A stretch of DNA of 64,000 nt, taken from a virus. Below are positions 31,401 to 40,241 of this stretch, piece after piece. Made by a program: the position numbers and the translations under genes. The first letter of the stretch is position 1. Every line of letters starts with the position of its first letter. Below the pieces are notes generated by a model. The model saw only the letters and a list, made by a program, of their open reading frames with translations, had not been told where the DNA came from and did not search any database. The stretch is taken from positions 1 through 64,000 of IMG/VR virus record IMGVR_UViG_3300032308_001420, one strand, 5' to 3'.

Positions 31401-34400
31401 AAATCATAACCAAGACTATGCTTACCAAATTTAAATGGGTCCATAGTTTTTAAAAATTTATGCATAAACTTTGATAATAATGATTGTTTGCTAGCCAATC
31501 CGCCATTTGCAAGTCTGCTTGGTCCGTAGTCAGACAGAGGATTTATAACTCTTCCTCCGCCTGCAAACATCAGTGGACCTAGTCCGTAGGCACCGCTTCC
31601 AATGCCTCCCATAGAGGCTCCAGAGCCTGCCATACGCATAGGATCTCTATCTATACCCATTCCTGGGCTTGTAAATGGTTTACGTGGCTGCTCAGCCATC
31701 TGATGCATGTAGTCTGAATGCTGTGGAACATTTCCACTAAACTTAAGTCCTGGAATTTCTGTTCCGCCCCATATGTCCATACCTGGACTACGTGGCCCAA
31801 TAAACCTAGAAAGTTCTCCCCAGTATTGTCCAAAAGGATTTCCTATAGGCTTTCCAGATCTTGAATAAGGAACACCTGGCTTCTTTTGTCTTGGTACAGT
31901 TAGAGGTCCCTTTATCCAATTTCCAGAATCATCAAAAGAACTTGTAACCTTTCCACCTTGTGCAAATTTCTTTATATTAACCTTTGTGCCTGCAAAAATT
32001 CTTGATCCGCCCATATATTTTGGATCATTTAATTGTGGATTCATTTCCATTAATTGCTTGACGCTAATGCCATACTTTGCAGCAATTGCAGATAATGTAT
32101 CTCCTCTGCCTACTGTGTATCTATCATTTTCATAATCTGACTTAGCATCATCTGCGCTGTAATATTCTGGTGTGCCATATCCATATTTAATAGTATCTAC
32201 TGGCTTATATGAAGGTCTTCCGAATCCTACAATTGGAGCATTCTTCATATTGTATTGTCTTACTTTTGCAAGTACTCCGCCGCCGCTTCTTTGACTTCCA
32301 GAGCCAGATGTATTTCCTTCTATAGTTGAAACTGCATTCTTACTTAAAACTTTTCTTACTAGTCCTACGTGAGAAATTCTATTGACGCCATCTCCTGGGA
32401 AATCCATAAAGGCTAGATCTCCACGAACTGGACTCATTGTTGTCCACTTCCCACTCTTCATAAATGATTGAGCTCCACCAGGAGTCCATATCATACTTGA
32501 TAAATCTACTCCAGATTTCTTTGCCGCCCAATTTATAAATGCACCACACCATGCAATATATCTAGTTTGTAGATCATATGCCTTCTGTGCAAATCTTCCA
32601 AATATTGTGTCGTTGCCTCTTCCTTCTTTATAGCCCAACATAGACTCTGCTGTTTTAATCATTGAGTCTGCTGTGCCCATCTTAGTTACCTTGCCGCCAT
32701 TAGCAAATCTGCCAGCGTTTAGGTTATCAAGGAAATCTGGGCCAAGGTCTCTACTTGCCTTCTCAACTGAAGAAGCTTTAATTACATATTCACCATCTGA
32801 AAGATATGCTGGGATAGAATCAGATGTTGAAGTTCCTGGACCCATTACGTCTCCGCCTGGAGCGTAGTGTTTTACAGCCCCACCTTGTGCAAAAGTAAAG
32901 TTACTTCCTGGGTTGTCGTATCCTGGGTTATACCATCTTCCAACAAGTTTATTATTTTTTAAAACATCGCCATTCTTTTTATATAAATATCCACCCTGAT
33001 TTACATCTTTAATTGGCCCCAACATTTCTAAACTTTGTCCGCCTCCATATGTTGGATGCACAAATGATTGATTTGATCCAGCAGGTCCACCTACTGGAAC
33101 TGGCATAACACGAGCTTGCTCTCTTGTGTACTTAACTCCAGTTGAACGATTTTGAAATCCTCCAGTAGCGGGATCAAAAGATAATTTAGTTCCTGATGTT
33201 GGCGTAGGAGTTCCAGATAATATTTTCTTTAATAATCCCAAAACTTCTGTATCTGATGTTTTAAGTTCTCCCTTTTCGTTGTAAATTGCTTTACCAAATG
33301 CTGACTTAGCTATTTCCTCTATGCCACTTGGATTTGGAACAAATCTGCTTCCTACATAGCTACCGCCGCCACCAGATAAAGATCTTGCTATGTCTTTATA
33401 TCCAGCTTTTTCTAAATCAGATATAAGCAGATTAAGTCTATCTTTCTCTGTTGGACTTAATTCACCATCTGTTGCAGAAGTTGTTAGTGCAAGAAGCTCT
33501 GTGAGTAAGGAGCTAAGATTTTCAACTTTTGCGTTTGCTGCATCAGCTGTCTTTTTTGCTGAATCTACTTTATTCTGAAGTCCATCAATTCTTGCATTAA
33601 GTGCATCAATTAATGATTGTTCTTTTGAAATATCCTCTTCTGCCTTTAAATCAATAGCTCTCTTTGCTAAAGCAACTTGTTGAGACCCAACTAATTGTTG
33701 AATTGCAATTTGTGCTTGTGCTGCACCAGACATATCTCCAGCAGCTAATTTATCTTGATACTCAAGCTGCTTTGCCTTAATTCTAAGATTAATGTCTTCA
33801 TCTGCATTTTCTTCATCTAAAGCTTTCTTTCTTGCGTCCGCTTCTTCTTTTATTTTTTGAATCTTTTTATTATGTAATTCAATTTCTTTACGAAGAGCCT
33901 TAGCTGAAAGTTCTGCGTTTTGAATAATTTGTTCTGCATTTGTTTTTGAAACCTTTGCCATATCCTTTACAATTTGTGAATATGGACCAGATTTTAATGC
34001 TTCTCTTTGTTTTTCAATTATTATAGAAAGAGCTTCAGCGGCTGCTGGCCCCATATTTACAAAATCTAAAGCTATTCCAGATGTAGAAAGTCTAACTTTT
34101 GCCATAATGCTTGCCAAAGTATCTGTTGTGTTTAGAAGCCTGTTCATCTCCGCATTTTGCTTTACTATAGCATTGACACCCTCAATTCCAATTGCTACAT
34201 TTCCACTAGATGTTGCCTTTATCTGCTTTAATATTTCCTGATAAGATTCTGAAGAAGTTATGAGTTTGCCATTTTTATCTTTTGTATTCTCAATTGAATC
34301 TGCTAAATTATTATAAGCATTTAATGCGGTATCCAAGGACTTGCTTAGCTGGTCTGTATTTCCATTTTTAATTACATTATTAAATGTTTCCAGGGTAGAC

Positions 34401-37400
34401 TTTGCAGCAGAAGCTTTATCTGTAATAGTTCCAAAACCTTTATCTCCTAATACTGACAAAGCCTGGGCTGATTTATTTGAAATTGAAATTAATGCATATA
34501 TTAATTCATTTGCATTTTCTACAGACATCCCGCTTGATACAAACATGGCTTTTAGTTGAGTTGCTTTCTGTGCCAGCTCTTGCTCAGATGCTACATTTAG
34601 CATTTTAAGTTCTGTTGGTAACTGTTCCTTAGCTTGCTTTTTTAGTTCATCAAATTCTTTTACAGTTATATCTATTCCTTGACCAGGAGCTTTTGTTGTA
34701 GTATATTTAAATGCTGCCGCCGCTGCATTTCTTAATTCAATTTCCTTTTTGTTTTTTTCTATAGATGAAGTTAAAGTTTTATAGTTAAGATTTAGCTTTT
34801 TTACAGTTTCTTCTTCTAGGCCAAAGGCGGAGTCAATTATTCTTCGTCTCTCATTAATTTTGTCATTAATGGTTTTTATTGCAACTCCTACACCAAGCAA
34901 GACAGCTATTAATTTGACTGGCCCAGGCATTTTTGTAAAAAGTTGAAATGCTTTTGTTAATAAAGTTGTTTGAGTTCTTGCTGTTCCTGCAGCCCTAGAC
35001 ATAAGGAACATGTCTGTTGCCATTTGACCAACCATGTATCCGCCCATTTGCCCAATACCGCCAAACATTCTGCCGCCAACTTGACTTAATCCAAATCCAG
35101 CAGCCTGTCCTAGAAGCATTGACTTCATGTATCCAGATGCTCCAATTCTTGGCTGAACAATTCTTTGTTCGTTTTCTTCCGCAAAGTATTGAACCCCAGG
35201 AACTACCCCGCCCTTTGAGAATCCAGGAATAATTCCACCAGACATTTTTGGAACAAATATTTCTGGACCATTCTCTCCAACTAAATACGGTCTACCACCA
35301 GTAACTGGTCCTCCGCCTGCACGAGCACCGTCAACAACTGTCTCTAATTGTATTTTGCCATTTCCTGCATCAACAATTCTAAACTTACCGCCAAAGATTG
35401 CCTCTTGTTCTGACCTTGAATTATGTCCAGCTACCTTTTGTCCAAATGGTGCTGAGAATTTTGCATCTGGGAAAATCTCTGATGATGGAACAACATTTCT
35501 ATTTCTTACAATTGCTTCTAATAGAATAGCTTTTTGGTCTCCTGGAGCAGAATGGCCAGGAGCAAATAAACTTGCTATGTCCCTATTTTGACTCCACGAT
35601 GAGCGGCGCATTATAAATTCTCTTCCAATTAAAGGAGTATAGTCTCCAGTTAATTTTGCCTGAGATATTAAATCTAATATATCTGCTGGCAGCGGATTTG
35701 ATTTATTATTCTTTAAAAATATTCCTCTGTATAGTCTTCCAGTATATTTTCTTGATAAAGTTTTTACTGCTTCTGTAGCGCCTGGAGTTTGCAAAATGCC
35801 ATAGTTTCCAGCCATGTATTGACGCAATATATATTTGCCACGATCCTCTAAATTACCAATTGGGAACTGAGGAAGTACTGCTTGTCTTGCAAATCTATCG
35901 TCACGATATAAAATTTCACGAGTCCACTCAGGCTCATTTTGCATATTTTTTGGAACCATTGTTGTTCCAATTTGTAATGGCCCGTGAAGTGGATCTTGGT
36001 TTCCTAGTGTATATTGATATCCTGGTTGTCTAAACTGCTGTTGTGGTTTCCATTTTCCAGTTAATTTATCAAGCTTTGACTTAGATAAAGACTTTACTAT
36101 TCTTCCAACCATGTTGGTTCCAAAGTTTTGTATGATTCCGCCCATATTTTTTCTTTGTATTCTAGCTACTTTATTTTCTTTTAGGGCAACATAATCTCGT
36201 TCGTATAATGCGGTTGGATTGTATTGAGTTAAAACTCTTTCTATTTCTGGAATTACATCTTTTGTAAAAGTAAACTCTGCGCCAAGCTCTGGTCTATCTC
36301 CTATAGTTGGAAGTTGATCTACTGAGACACCACGTCTTTGTGCTTCGTTTTCAAATCTTGTTCTTATTGCTGAATCTATTGCTTCTTCAGCTTCATCCCA
36401 TTGAGAAAGAGGAATTTTTGCAGCTCTTAATTGATTTCTATATTTGTTTACTCCTGCTACCTTAACAAGGTCTCTTCTTAAAAAGTCGGATGGTCTAAGG
36501 TTATTTTGGTTTGCTGATAAATTAGTTGCCGCTGTATAATCTACAATATAGTTGCTTACTAATACTTTTCCATCTCCTAGTTTTTTACTTACTGTAAGAT
36601 GCGTACCATGTCTTGGCTCTGCATATGGAAGTGCATCTAGTCCATTTTCTACAAACCTTGAATTTAATTCGCTAACATTTTTTGACTGTAATGTTCTTGA
36701 TGTTTGAGAATGAAGTGCTGGATCTTTTTTAGACCTAGTTAATTTATCTGTAAAGTTTTTAGCTACATCTAAATATTTTTGTTTTAATACAGGATCTGGA
36801 ATATCACCAATTTGAGAAATAAATCCTCTAGCATCTGCCCCTCTTGCTTTTATGCCATGAACAGTTTCTACTACATCTCTATTTCTAGTTGTAGAAAGAC
36901 CTTTAACAATTCTATTAGGCATCATTCTGCCAAAGAATTGCATACCCTCTATCATTCCGCCTTTATTTTTATTTTGAATTGGAACTATTACCGCTTTACC
37001 CTTATTGTATAGATGAAGTCCTTCTGGGTCACGAGCTGTTTGTTCTTTAGTTACAACAAATTCTCCTGGAGTAAGCATTGCTGGAACGGTATCTGTATTT
37101 CCTTGACCAGGTACAAATCTACCTTGTTCGGTAGTAAATACCTGTCCGCCCATGTTTAATCTTTTTGGTCTAGTTGTTTCTGTTGAATATGGTGCGCCAA
37201 ATGTTTTAACTCTAAGCGCTTCAGCAATTCTTGTAATAAGGTTTCTGTTTCTTGGTCTTGTAAGTTCTTTCATATTTGATTTTCCAGTTACTGGGTCAAA
37301 TGCTGGTTGATCTACAATTGGCAACTGTGTTAAATTAATTGTTCTTCCTTGTGCAGTAGCAACTCCTGTTGCTGCCTGCCCCATCATTGCTTCAATCTGT

Positions 37401-39865
37401 TGGTTTAATGCAATAACTCTTGCTCTTGCTTGTTCAACAGTTATCTTAGATGCTTGAAGATCTGCAACTATTTGTGCTGATTCTGATGCGGCAAGTGATG
37501 TTAATCTTGACATTTCTGGAAGAAGCGCTTGATATGAATCTGATAATGATGTAGTTATTAGTCCAGTTGCTGCAACTTCTCTCTTTAATAATGCTATTTC
37601 TTCTTTTGATTGCATTGCTAATGCACCAGTCATTGCATGCCACTTAGCAGCTTCTTCTGCAACAATTCCTGTTGAAACTCCACGTACCGAGCTGACTCCC
37701 TCTATCTTTGGTAGATCGCCAGACATATACATTTGTGGGTTATTGCTTATTTTTTGATTAACTAATGGTGCTCCTGGAACAATGCCAAATATTGTTTGTG
37801 CAGCTTTTTGTTCTGGTGTCATCTGGCTTACTGGATTTGGATGAGAAAAAGATCTAGTATCTCTATCGCTTACAAGTGGGTGGCTTGGAACAACTTCTCT
37901 TGCACCAGCAATAATTGTTTGCCCAGCAATTGTTGATATTGTTGGTTGTGATGAAATTGTAGCTGATCCTGCTTTTGTTTGTAATTGAGTTAATTGATCA
38001 TTTACATAGCTAAGCGCTTCTCCAAGTGCCATGGCTGCTTTAGCATCATTATAAAATGTTTGCTCTACTAAGTTTCCAGCTTTTTGTGCTGCTAAAATTT
38101 CTGGTGTTAATAAACGCCATCCTTCGCCGCCTTTAAAAAATGCTCTAAGATGAGCGGCGCCCTTAACAACATATCCCAAGAAGTTTGCCAGCACACCAGT
38201 TAACATAATAATTGGGCCAGCTAATGCTGTAAATCCAGCAAATAGGCTCATTAAAGTTTTTACTGGTCCAGGTAGTTTATTCGCAAAATTTACAATCTTG
38301 TCAAGAACATTTATTAAAAATGTTCCAACATTTAAGAACTGCTCTCCTACTCCAGCCAAGTCTGCTTTTAGTTGCTCTAATGCTCTACGGAATCTACCAG
38401 AAGCAGATTCAGTAATTTGTGCTAATTCTCGTCCAGCTACACTTGCTAAGTCACCTGCGCTTGCATTCATTAAATCTAAAACTTGTAAAGTCTGGCTACC
38501 CTGTCTACCTAGGTTATCAAAAAGGGCTGACAGTCTAGCAAATTGGAACTTACCAAAAAGCTGTTCAATTGCTTTTGTTTTGCTAAGCGGATCAAGTCTG
38601 TCTAAAGCTTTTTGCAAATCTAAAATAGTGGCAGTTAAATTTCCAGCGTTACTTGTAACAATTTGACCTAAATCAATACCAAGTCCCAGGAACATTTCTT
38701 TTGCGACTTTAGTAGGATTGATAAGTGAAGCTAGGGATGATTTAATTGCATTTGCGCCTTCTGATGCATTAATTCCTCCTTCTTTCATTGCTGTCAAATA
38801 TAAAGCAAGATCTTCTATGTCTCCACCCAAAGATTTAACTACTGGACCCGCCTTTGGAATAGCTTCTACTAAATCATTAAGAGTTGTTGAAGTTTGGTTT
38901 TCAACAGCGTTGAGGAAGTTAATAGACTCTGCTAACTCTTGAGTATTTTGATTAAAAGCTGTTTGAATTGCAAGAGTAGCCTTCATTGCTTCTTGTCTAT
39001 CTACTTCACCAAGAACTGAAAGTCTAGTAGTTTCTCTTACTGAGTTAAGAAGCTCTGCTCCTTGTTTTCCAGTTGCAGCTATATCTGCAGATAGGGCTAT
39101 AGTTTCTTTATAAGATGCGCCATATTGTCCTGCTAATTCTTTTGCTGTTGCAGCAACTTCTTTTCTTACTGTAGCTAACTCTGCTGCAGAGCTTCCTGCT
39201 ATTCCGCCATAAACTTTTGTTAAACGAACTAACTGCTCGTCTGCTTCTCTAAATGCATCTGCTGCTGCTTTACCAAATGCTGCAATTGGAACTGTTAAAC
39301 CAACTGTTAGCTGTCTACCTGCCCACTGTGTATTTTTACCCCAGTTAATTAATTGAACTCCGCCATCTTGAATAACCTTATTAAAGATTTGCATTTCTTG
39401 CTTAAGCAGAGCTGCTTTGTTTTTAGTTTCGTCTAAACCTCTTGGTATATTAACATTGAATTGCATAAGCCCCTCGGCATTTCTACCGAGAGGCTGAATG
39501 ATTGCATTCTGTAAGGCTACCTGCTGTCTAGCAAGATCTCTAATTAATCCGCCAGAAGTTCTACTGTGCTGTTGCCAGACACCGTAATACTCTCTTAACT
39601 TTAATCTACCCTGATCTAAATTTTTTCCAAATTTATCAACATCAGCTGTTAAATTAACAAAGTGTGTAGAGAATTGTCCAGTACTTCTTAAAGTACTTGC
39701 AAAGCCCTGCTGTATCTTTGTTGCATTTAAAGCTAACGCTTTATCTGTGTTAGTTAAAGTTTGCTTTAATTGAGATAACTGAAGATTAACCTTATTAACA
39801 TTTGAAATAAGATCTGAAAAGTCTGCACTAGCAACTATATTGGTGACTACATTTTCGCTAGCCAT
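28406..39865 (-). CDS. Giant tape measure protein with embedded enzyme domains
   Basis: The 3819-residue protein is among the largest of its type. In order: a TP901-like tape measure core (about 180-560) with hydrophobic segments near 525-560; an unclassified domain (983-1240); an R-S-E-type ADP-ribosyltransferase-like domain (1365-1495: RLYRGIF, SSWSQNRD, RSEQEAIFGGKFRIV); hydrophobic segments (1590-1665); coiled coils (1985-2130). Then come a CHAP hydrolase (2397-2547: WCGAFINWA, ISHVGLV), a LysM (2579-2630), a second transferase-like region (about 2920-3045), a kinase-like domain (3210-3480: YSDAHGGNLI, AIDFGRIG) and an H-Y-E-type transferase-like domain (3563-3725: MFHGSADL, GMGFYGTSS). 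Gly-Gly-rich joints separate them. It sets tail length and passes into the cell. The start has AAGGGG upstream. Enzyme calls are from motifs only. Confidence 0.9.
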   Translation of the reverse strand: MASENVVTNIVASADFSDLISNVNKVNLQLSQLKQTLTNTDKALALNATKIQQGFASTLRSTGQFSTHFVNLTADVDKFGKNLDQGRLKLREYYGVWQQHSRTSGGLIRDLARQQVALQNAIIQPLGRNAEGLMQFNVNIPRGLDETKNKAALLKQEMQIFNKVIQDGGVQLINWGKNTQWAGRQLTVGLTVPIAAFGKAAADAFREADEQLVRLTKVYGGIAGSSAAELATVRKEVAATAKELAGQYGASYKETIALSADIAATGKQGAELLNSVRETTRLSVLGEVDRQEAMKATLAIQTAFNQNTQELAESINFLNAVENQTSTTLNDLVEAIPKAGPVVKSLGGDIEDLALYLTAMKEGGINASEGANAIKSSLASLINPTKVAKEMFLGLGIDLGQIVTSNAGNLTATILDLQKALDRLDPLSKTKAIEQLFGKFQFARLSALFDNLGRQGSQTLQVLDLMNASAGDLASVAGRELAQITESASGRFRRALEQLKADLAGVGEQFLNVGTFLINVLDKIVNFANKLPGPVKTLMSLFAGFTALAGPIIMLTGVLANFLGYVVKGAAHLRAFFKGGEGWRLLTPEILAAQKAGNLVEQTFYNDAKAAMALGEALSYVNDQLTQLQTKAGSATISSQPTISTIAGQTIIAGAREVVPSHPLVSDRDTRSFSHPNPVSQMTPEQKAAQTIFGIVPGAPLVNQKISNNPQMYMSGDLPKIEGVSSVRGVSTGIVAEEAAKWHAMTGALAMQSKEEIALLKREVAATGLITTSLSDSYQALLPEMSRLTSLAASESAQIVADLQASKITVEQARARVIALNQQIEAMMGQAATGVATAQGRTINLTQLPIVDQPAFDPVTGKSNMKELTRPRNRNLITRIAEALRVKTFGAPYSTETTRPKRLNMGGQVFTTEQGRFVPGQGNTDTVPAMLTPGEFVVTKEQTARDPEGLHLYNKGKAVIVPIQNKNKGGMIEGMQFFGRMMPNRIVKGLSTTRNRDVVETVHGIKARGADARGFISQIGDIPDPVLKQKYLDVAKNFTDKLTRSKKDPALHSQTSRTLQSKNVSELNSRFVENGLDALPYAEPRHGTHLTVSKKLGDGKVLVSNYIVDYTAATNLSANQNNLRPSDFLRRDLVKVAGVNKYRNQLRAAKIPLSQWDEAEEAIDSAIRTRFENEAQRRGVSVDQLPTIGDRPELGAEFTFTKDVIPEIERVLTQYNPTALYERDYVALKENKVARIQRKNMGGIIQNFGTNMVGRIVKSLSKSKLDKLTGKWKPQQQFRQPGYQYTLGNQDPLHGPLQIGTTMVPKNMQNEPEWTREILYRDDRFARQAVLPQFPIGNLEDRGKYILRQYMAGNYGILQTPGATEAVKTLSRKYTGRLYRGIFLKNNKSNPLPADILDLISQAKLTGDYTPLIGREFIMRRSSWSQNRDIASLFAPGHSAPGDQKAILLEAIVRNRNVVPSSEIFPDAKFSAPFGQKVAGHNSRSEQEAIFGGKFRIVDAGNGKIQLETVVDGARAGGGPVTGGRPYLVGENGPEIFVPKMSGGIIPGFSKGGVVPGVQYFAEENEQRIVQPRIGASGYMKSMLLGQAAGFGLSQVGGRMFGGIGQMGGYMVGQMATDMFLMSRAAGTARTQTTLLTKAFQLFTKMPGPVKLIAVLLGVGVAIKTINDKINERRRIIDSAFGLEEETVKKLNLNYKTLTSSIEKNKKEIELRNAAAAAFKYTTTKAPGQGIDITVKEFDELKKQAKEQLPTELKMLNVASEQELAQKATQLKAMFVSSGMSVENANELIYALISISNKSAQALSVLGDKGFGTITDKASAAKSTLETFNNVIKNGNTDQLSKSLDTALNAYNNLADSIENTKDKNGKLITSSESYQEILKQIKATSSGNVAIGIEGVNAIVKQNAEMNRLLNTTDTLASIMAKVRLSTSGIALDFVNMGPAAAEALSIIIEKQREALKSGPYSQIVKDMAKVSKTNAEQIIQNAELSAKALRKEIELHNKKIQKIKEEADARKKALDEENADEDINLRIKAKQLEYQDKLAAGDMSGAAQAQIAIQQLVGSQQVALAKRAIDLKAEEDISKEQSLIDALNARIDGLQNKVDSAKKTADAANAKVENLSSLLTELLALTTSATDGELSPTEKDRLNLLISDLEKAGYKDIARSLSGGGGSYVGSRFVPNPSGIEEIAKSAFGKAIYNEKGELKTSDTEVLGLLKKILSGTPTPTSGTKLSFDPATGGFQNRSTGVKYTREQARVMPVPVGGPAGSNQSFVHPTYGGGQSLEMLGPIKDVNQGGYLYKKNGDVLKNNKLVGRWYNPGYDNPGSNFTFAQGGAVKHYAPGGDVMGPGTSTSDSIPAYLSDGEYVIKASSVEKASRDLGPDFLDNLNAGRFANGGKVTKMGTADSMIKTAESMLGYKEGRGNDTIFGRFAQKAYDLQTRYIAWCGAFINWAAKKSGVDLSSMIWTPGGAQSFMKSGKWTTMSPVRGDLAFMDFPGDGVNRISHVGLVRKVLSKNAVSTIEGNTSGSGSQRSGGGVLAKVRQYNMKNAPIVGFGRPSYKPVDTIKYGYGTPEYYSADDAKSDYENDRYTVGRGDTLSAIAAKYGISVKQLMEMNPQLNDPKYMGGSRIFAGTKVNIKKFAQGGKVTSSFDDSGNWIKGPLTVPRQKKPGVPYSRSGKPIGNPFGQYWGELSRFIGPRSPGMDIWGGTEIPGLKFSGNVPQHSDYMHQMAEQPRKPFTSPGMGIDRDPMRMAGSGASMGGIGSGAYGLGPLMFAGGGRVINPLSDYGPSRLANGGLASKQSLLSKFMHKFLKTMDPFKFGKHSLGYDFLGGKEVANVFSGTGNKLDYLSAALLPLGGVGRGAAKVPGAISKLTPEMKSFGMADIDAKAVQDLSKLDPSSIKIPETGITFSPSSAKEALKGWIQEGSLSKAGAGAWELVQAQREALLKAKYPKIDFSDVGKFNEYYAKEFYDLLPDDVIKLFKGVRNTAGSAWRTGERDLSTYFSTNPHIAALYSAMIGSAKLGEELPMFGIDKKISQLTNFLGEGAVRNSKAQGSMEFPQLLSGKDLLESLPEIYSLPAKVYGQMFGDAPKTLKLVKNVWPFGFADGGMVSSAPHAMGMSSFGSSSPAKKQNWFQRYVSSLSGMPGAETFGTAALLRKIAGQGRKGDSLSAAMLPLNFMGAGLGSKIGGISKAASAAASSPIKIKMGKTTKDINDVIKFPELLDYTEFKTLESNVPASLNITQLVEHIKSGDTGYLKSLNEITPDEVRREIFGSIFAGKAGLVAPVIKPYKTPYSFPHNLGIFSKSVDEISKGSITEKIIVEKLSKDPMFWSAFKPLENVSALPTRTFAALGMTSERSYRNAILDALGYSDAHGGNLIINPIGKKAGAIDFGRIGDSKHSLDIFGDQQKSIDRLKNRYYQGLSYLPESERDAYLEGLQRAQSTLSGIKDSDLIEMLSASGYSADSMPIKLYKQYIENVKTAIESRLSSKKIVGWDEDIPKISADADWYKKTNYGDTSDYAMGGPVRKYAGGGLIGKLAGILSKSKDLAYKPINLFNQYMNYFKAKKMVKKGMFHGSADLGQNSDGPFSGVTDLSGDYARDPYYGMGFYGTSSKAEADLYAGGYNVPGQWGESYGSVNKITKIPFGKYLDFSKDLKRQNYGLWSLLSKEGFMGAGENLGPLMNKSGMTGSIMPRINAGQTGDISIDTAKWIALNKPKGTILEELGLGFARGGYVNPSSYSNMSVPAYAMGGAVGPRYNIPTNTVSLGKNQIPGYNKGGAVHHYDVGGFVVNAQPGQDEKMIATMVVDMLDQKNVMRAAMTGVGRRN

Positions 39866-39875
39866 TTTTTAGATG

Positions 39876-40241
39876 TTACCCCTTTTCATATCCTAATCCC
39901 GCTCCGATTCCAAATCCTGCCTGGGCTGCAAGTGGTCCTTGTAGTGAAACAACATCGTTTGCACCTGCATTTATTCCCAAGGCTCTTCTTTGTATATCTT
40001 CAAAGGTTGGACCTTCTTGTTCTTCTTCATCTTGACCTAAATCAATTCCTTGAATAGATGCTAAGAATCTTCTTTTCTCTGATTCAGTTTTTTGCATTGA
40101 CTTTAAAGTCTGAATGAGTTCTGGCATTGATAAGTTATCTTCTAGCTCGTCGTAATTCTTCCAATGACCTAAAAGAAAAACTTCTCCCAATAAAGCGGCA
40201 AGATCTAGTTCTGACCAGCCAGAACCGCTGCCGCTAGAAGG
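39876..40241 (-). CDS. Tail assembly chaperone T extension (made by -1 frameshift as GT fusion)
   Basis: This frame has no good start of its own but is open back to the slippery site at 40241-40247. Read after a -1 shift it adds PSSGSGSGWSELDLAALLGE to the upstream chaperone and continues to GHWKNYDELEDNLSMPELIQ and an acidic region. The fused GT protein would have 220 residues (99 from G, 121 from T). In lambda and actinophages the GT form bridges the tape measure and tail tube protein during assembly and is absent from the virion. It is followed 11 bases later by the tape measure start, as expected. Confidence 0.85.
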   Translation of the reverse strand, partial: PSSGSGSGWSELDLAALLGEVFLLGHWKNYDELEDNLSMPELIQTLKSMQKTESEKRRFLASIQGIDLGQDEEEQEGPTFEDIQRRALGINAGANDVVSLQGPLAAQAGFGIGAGLGYEKG

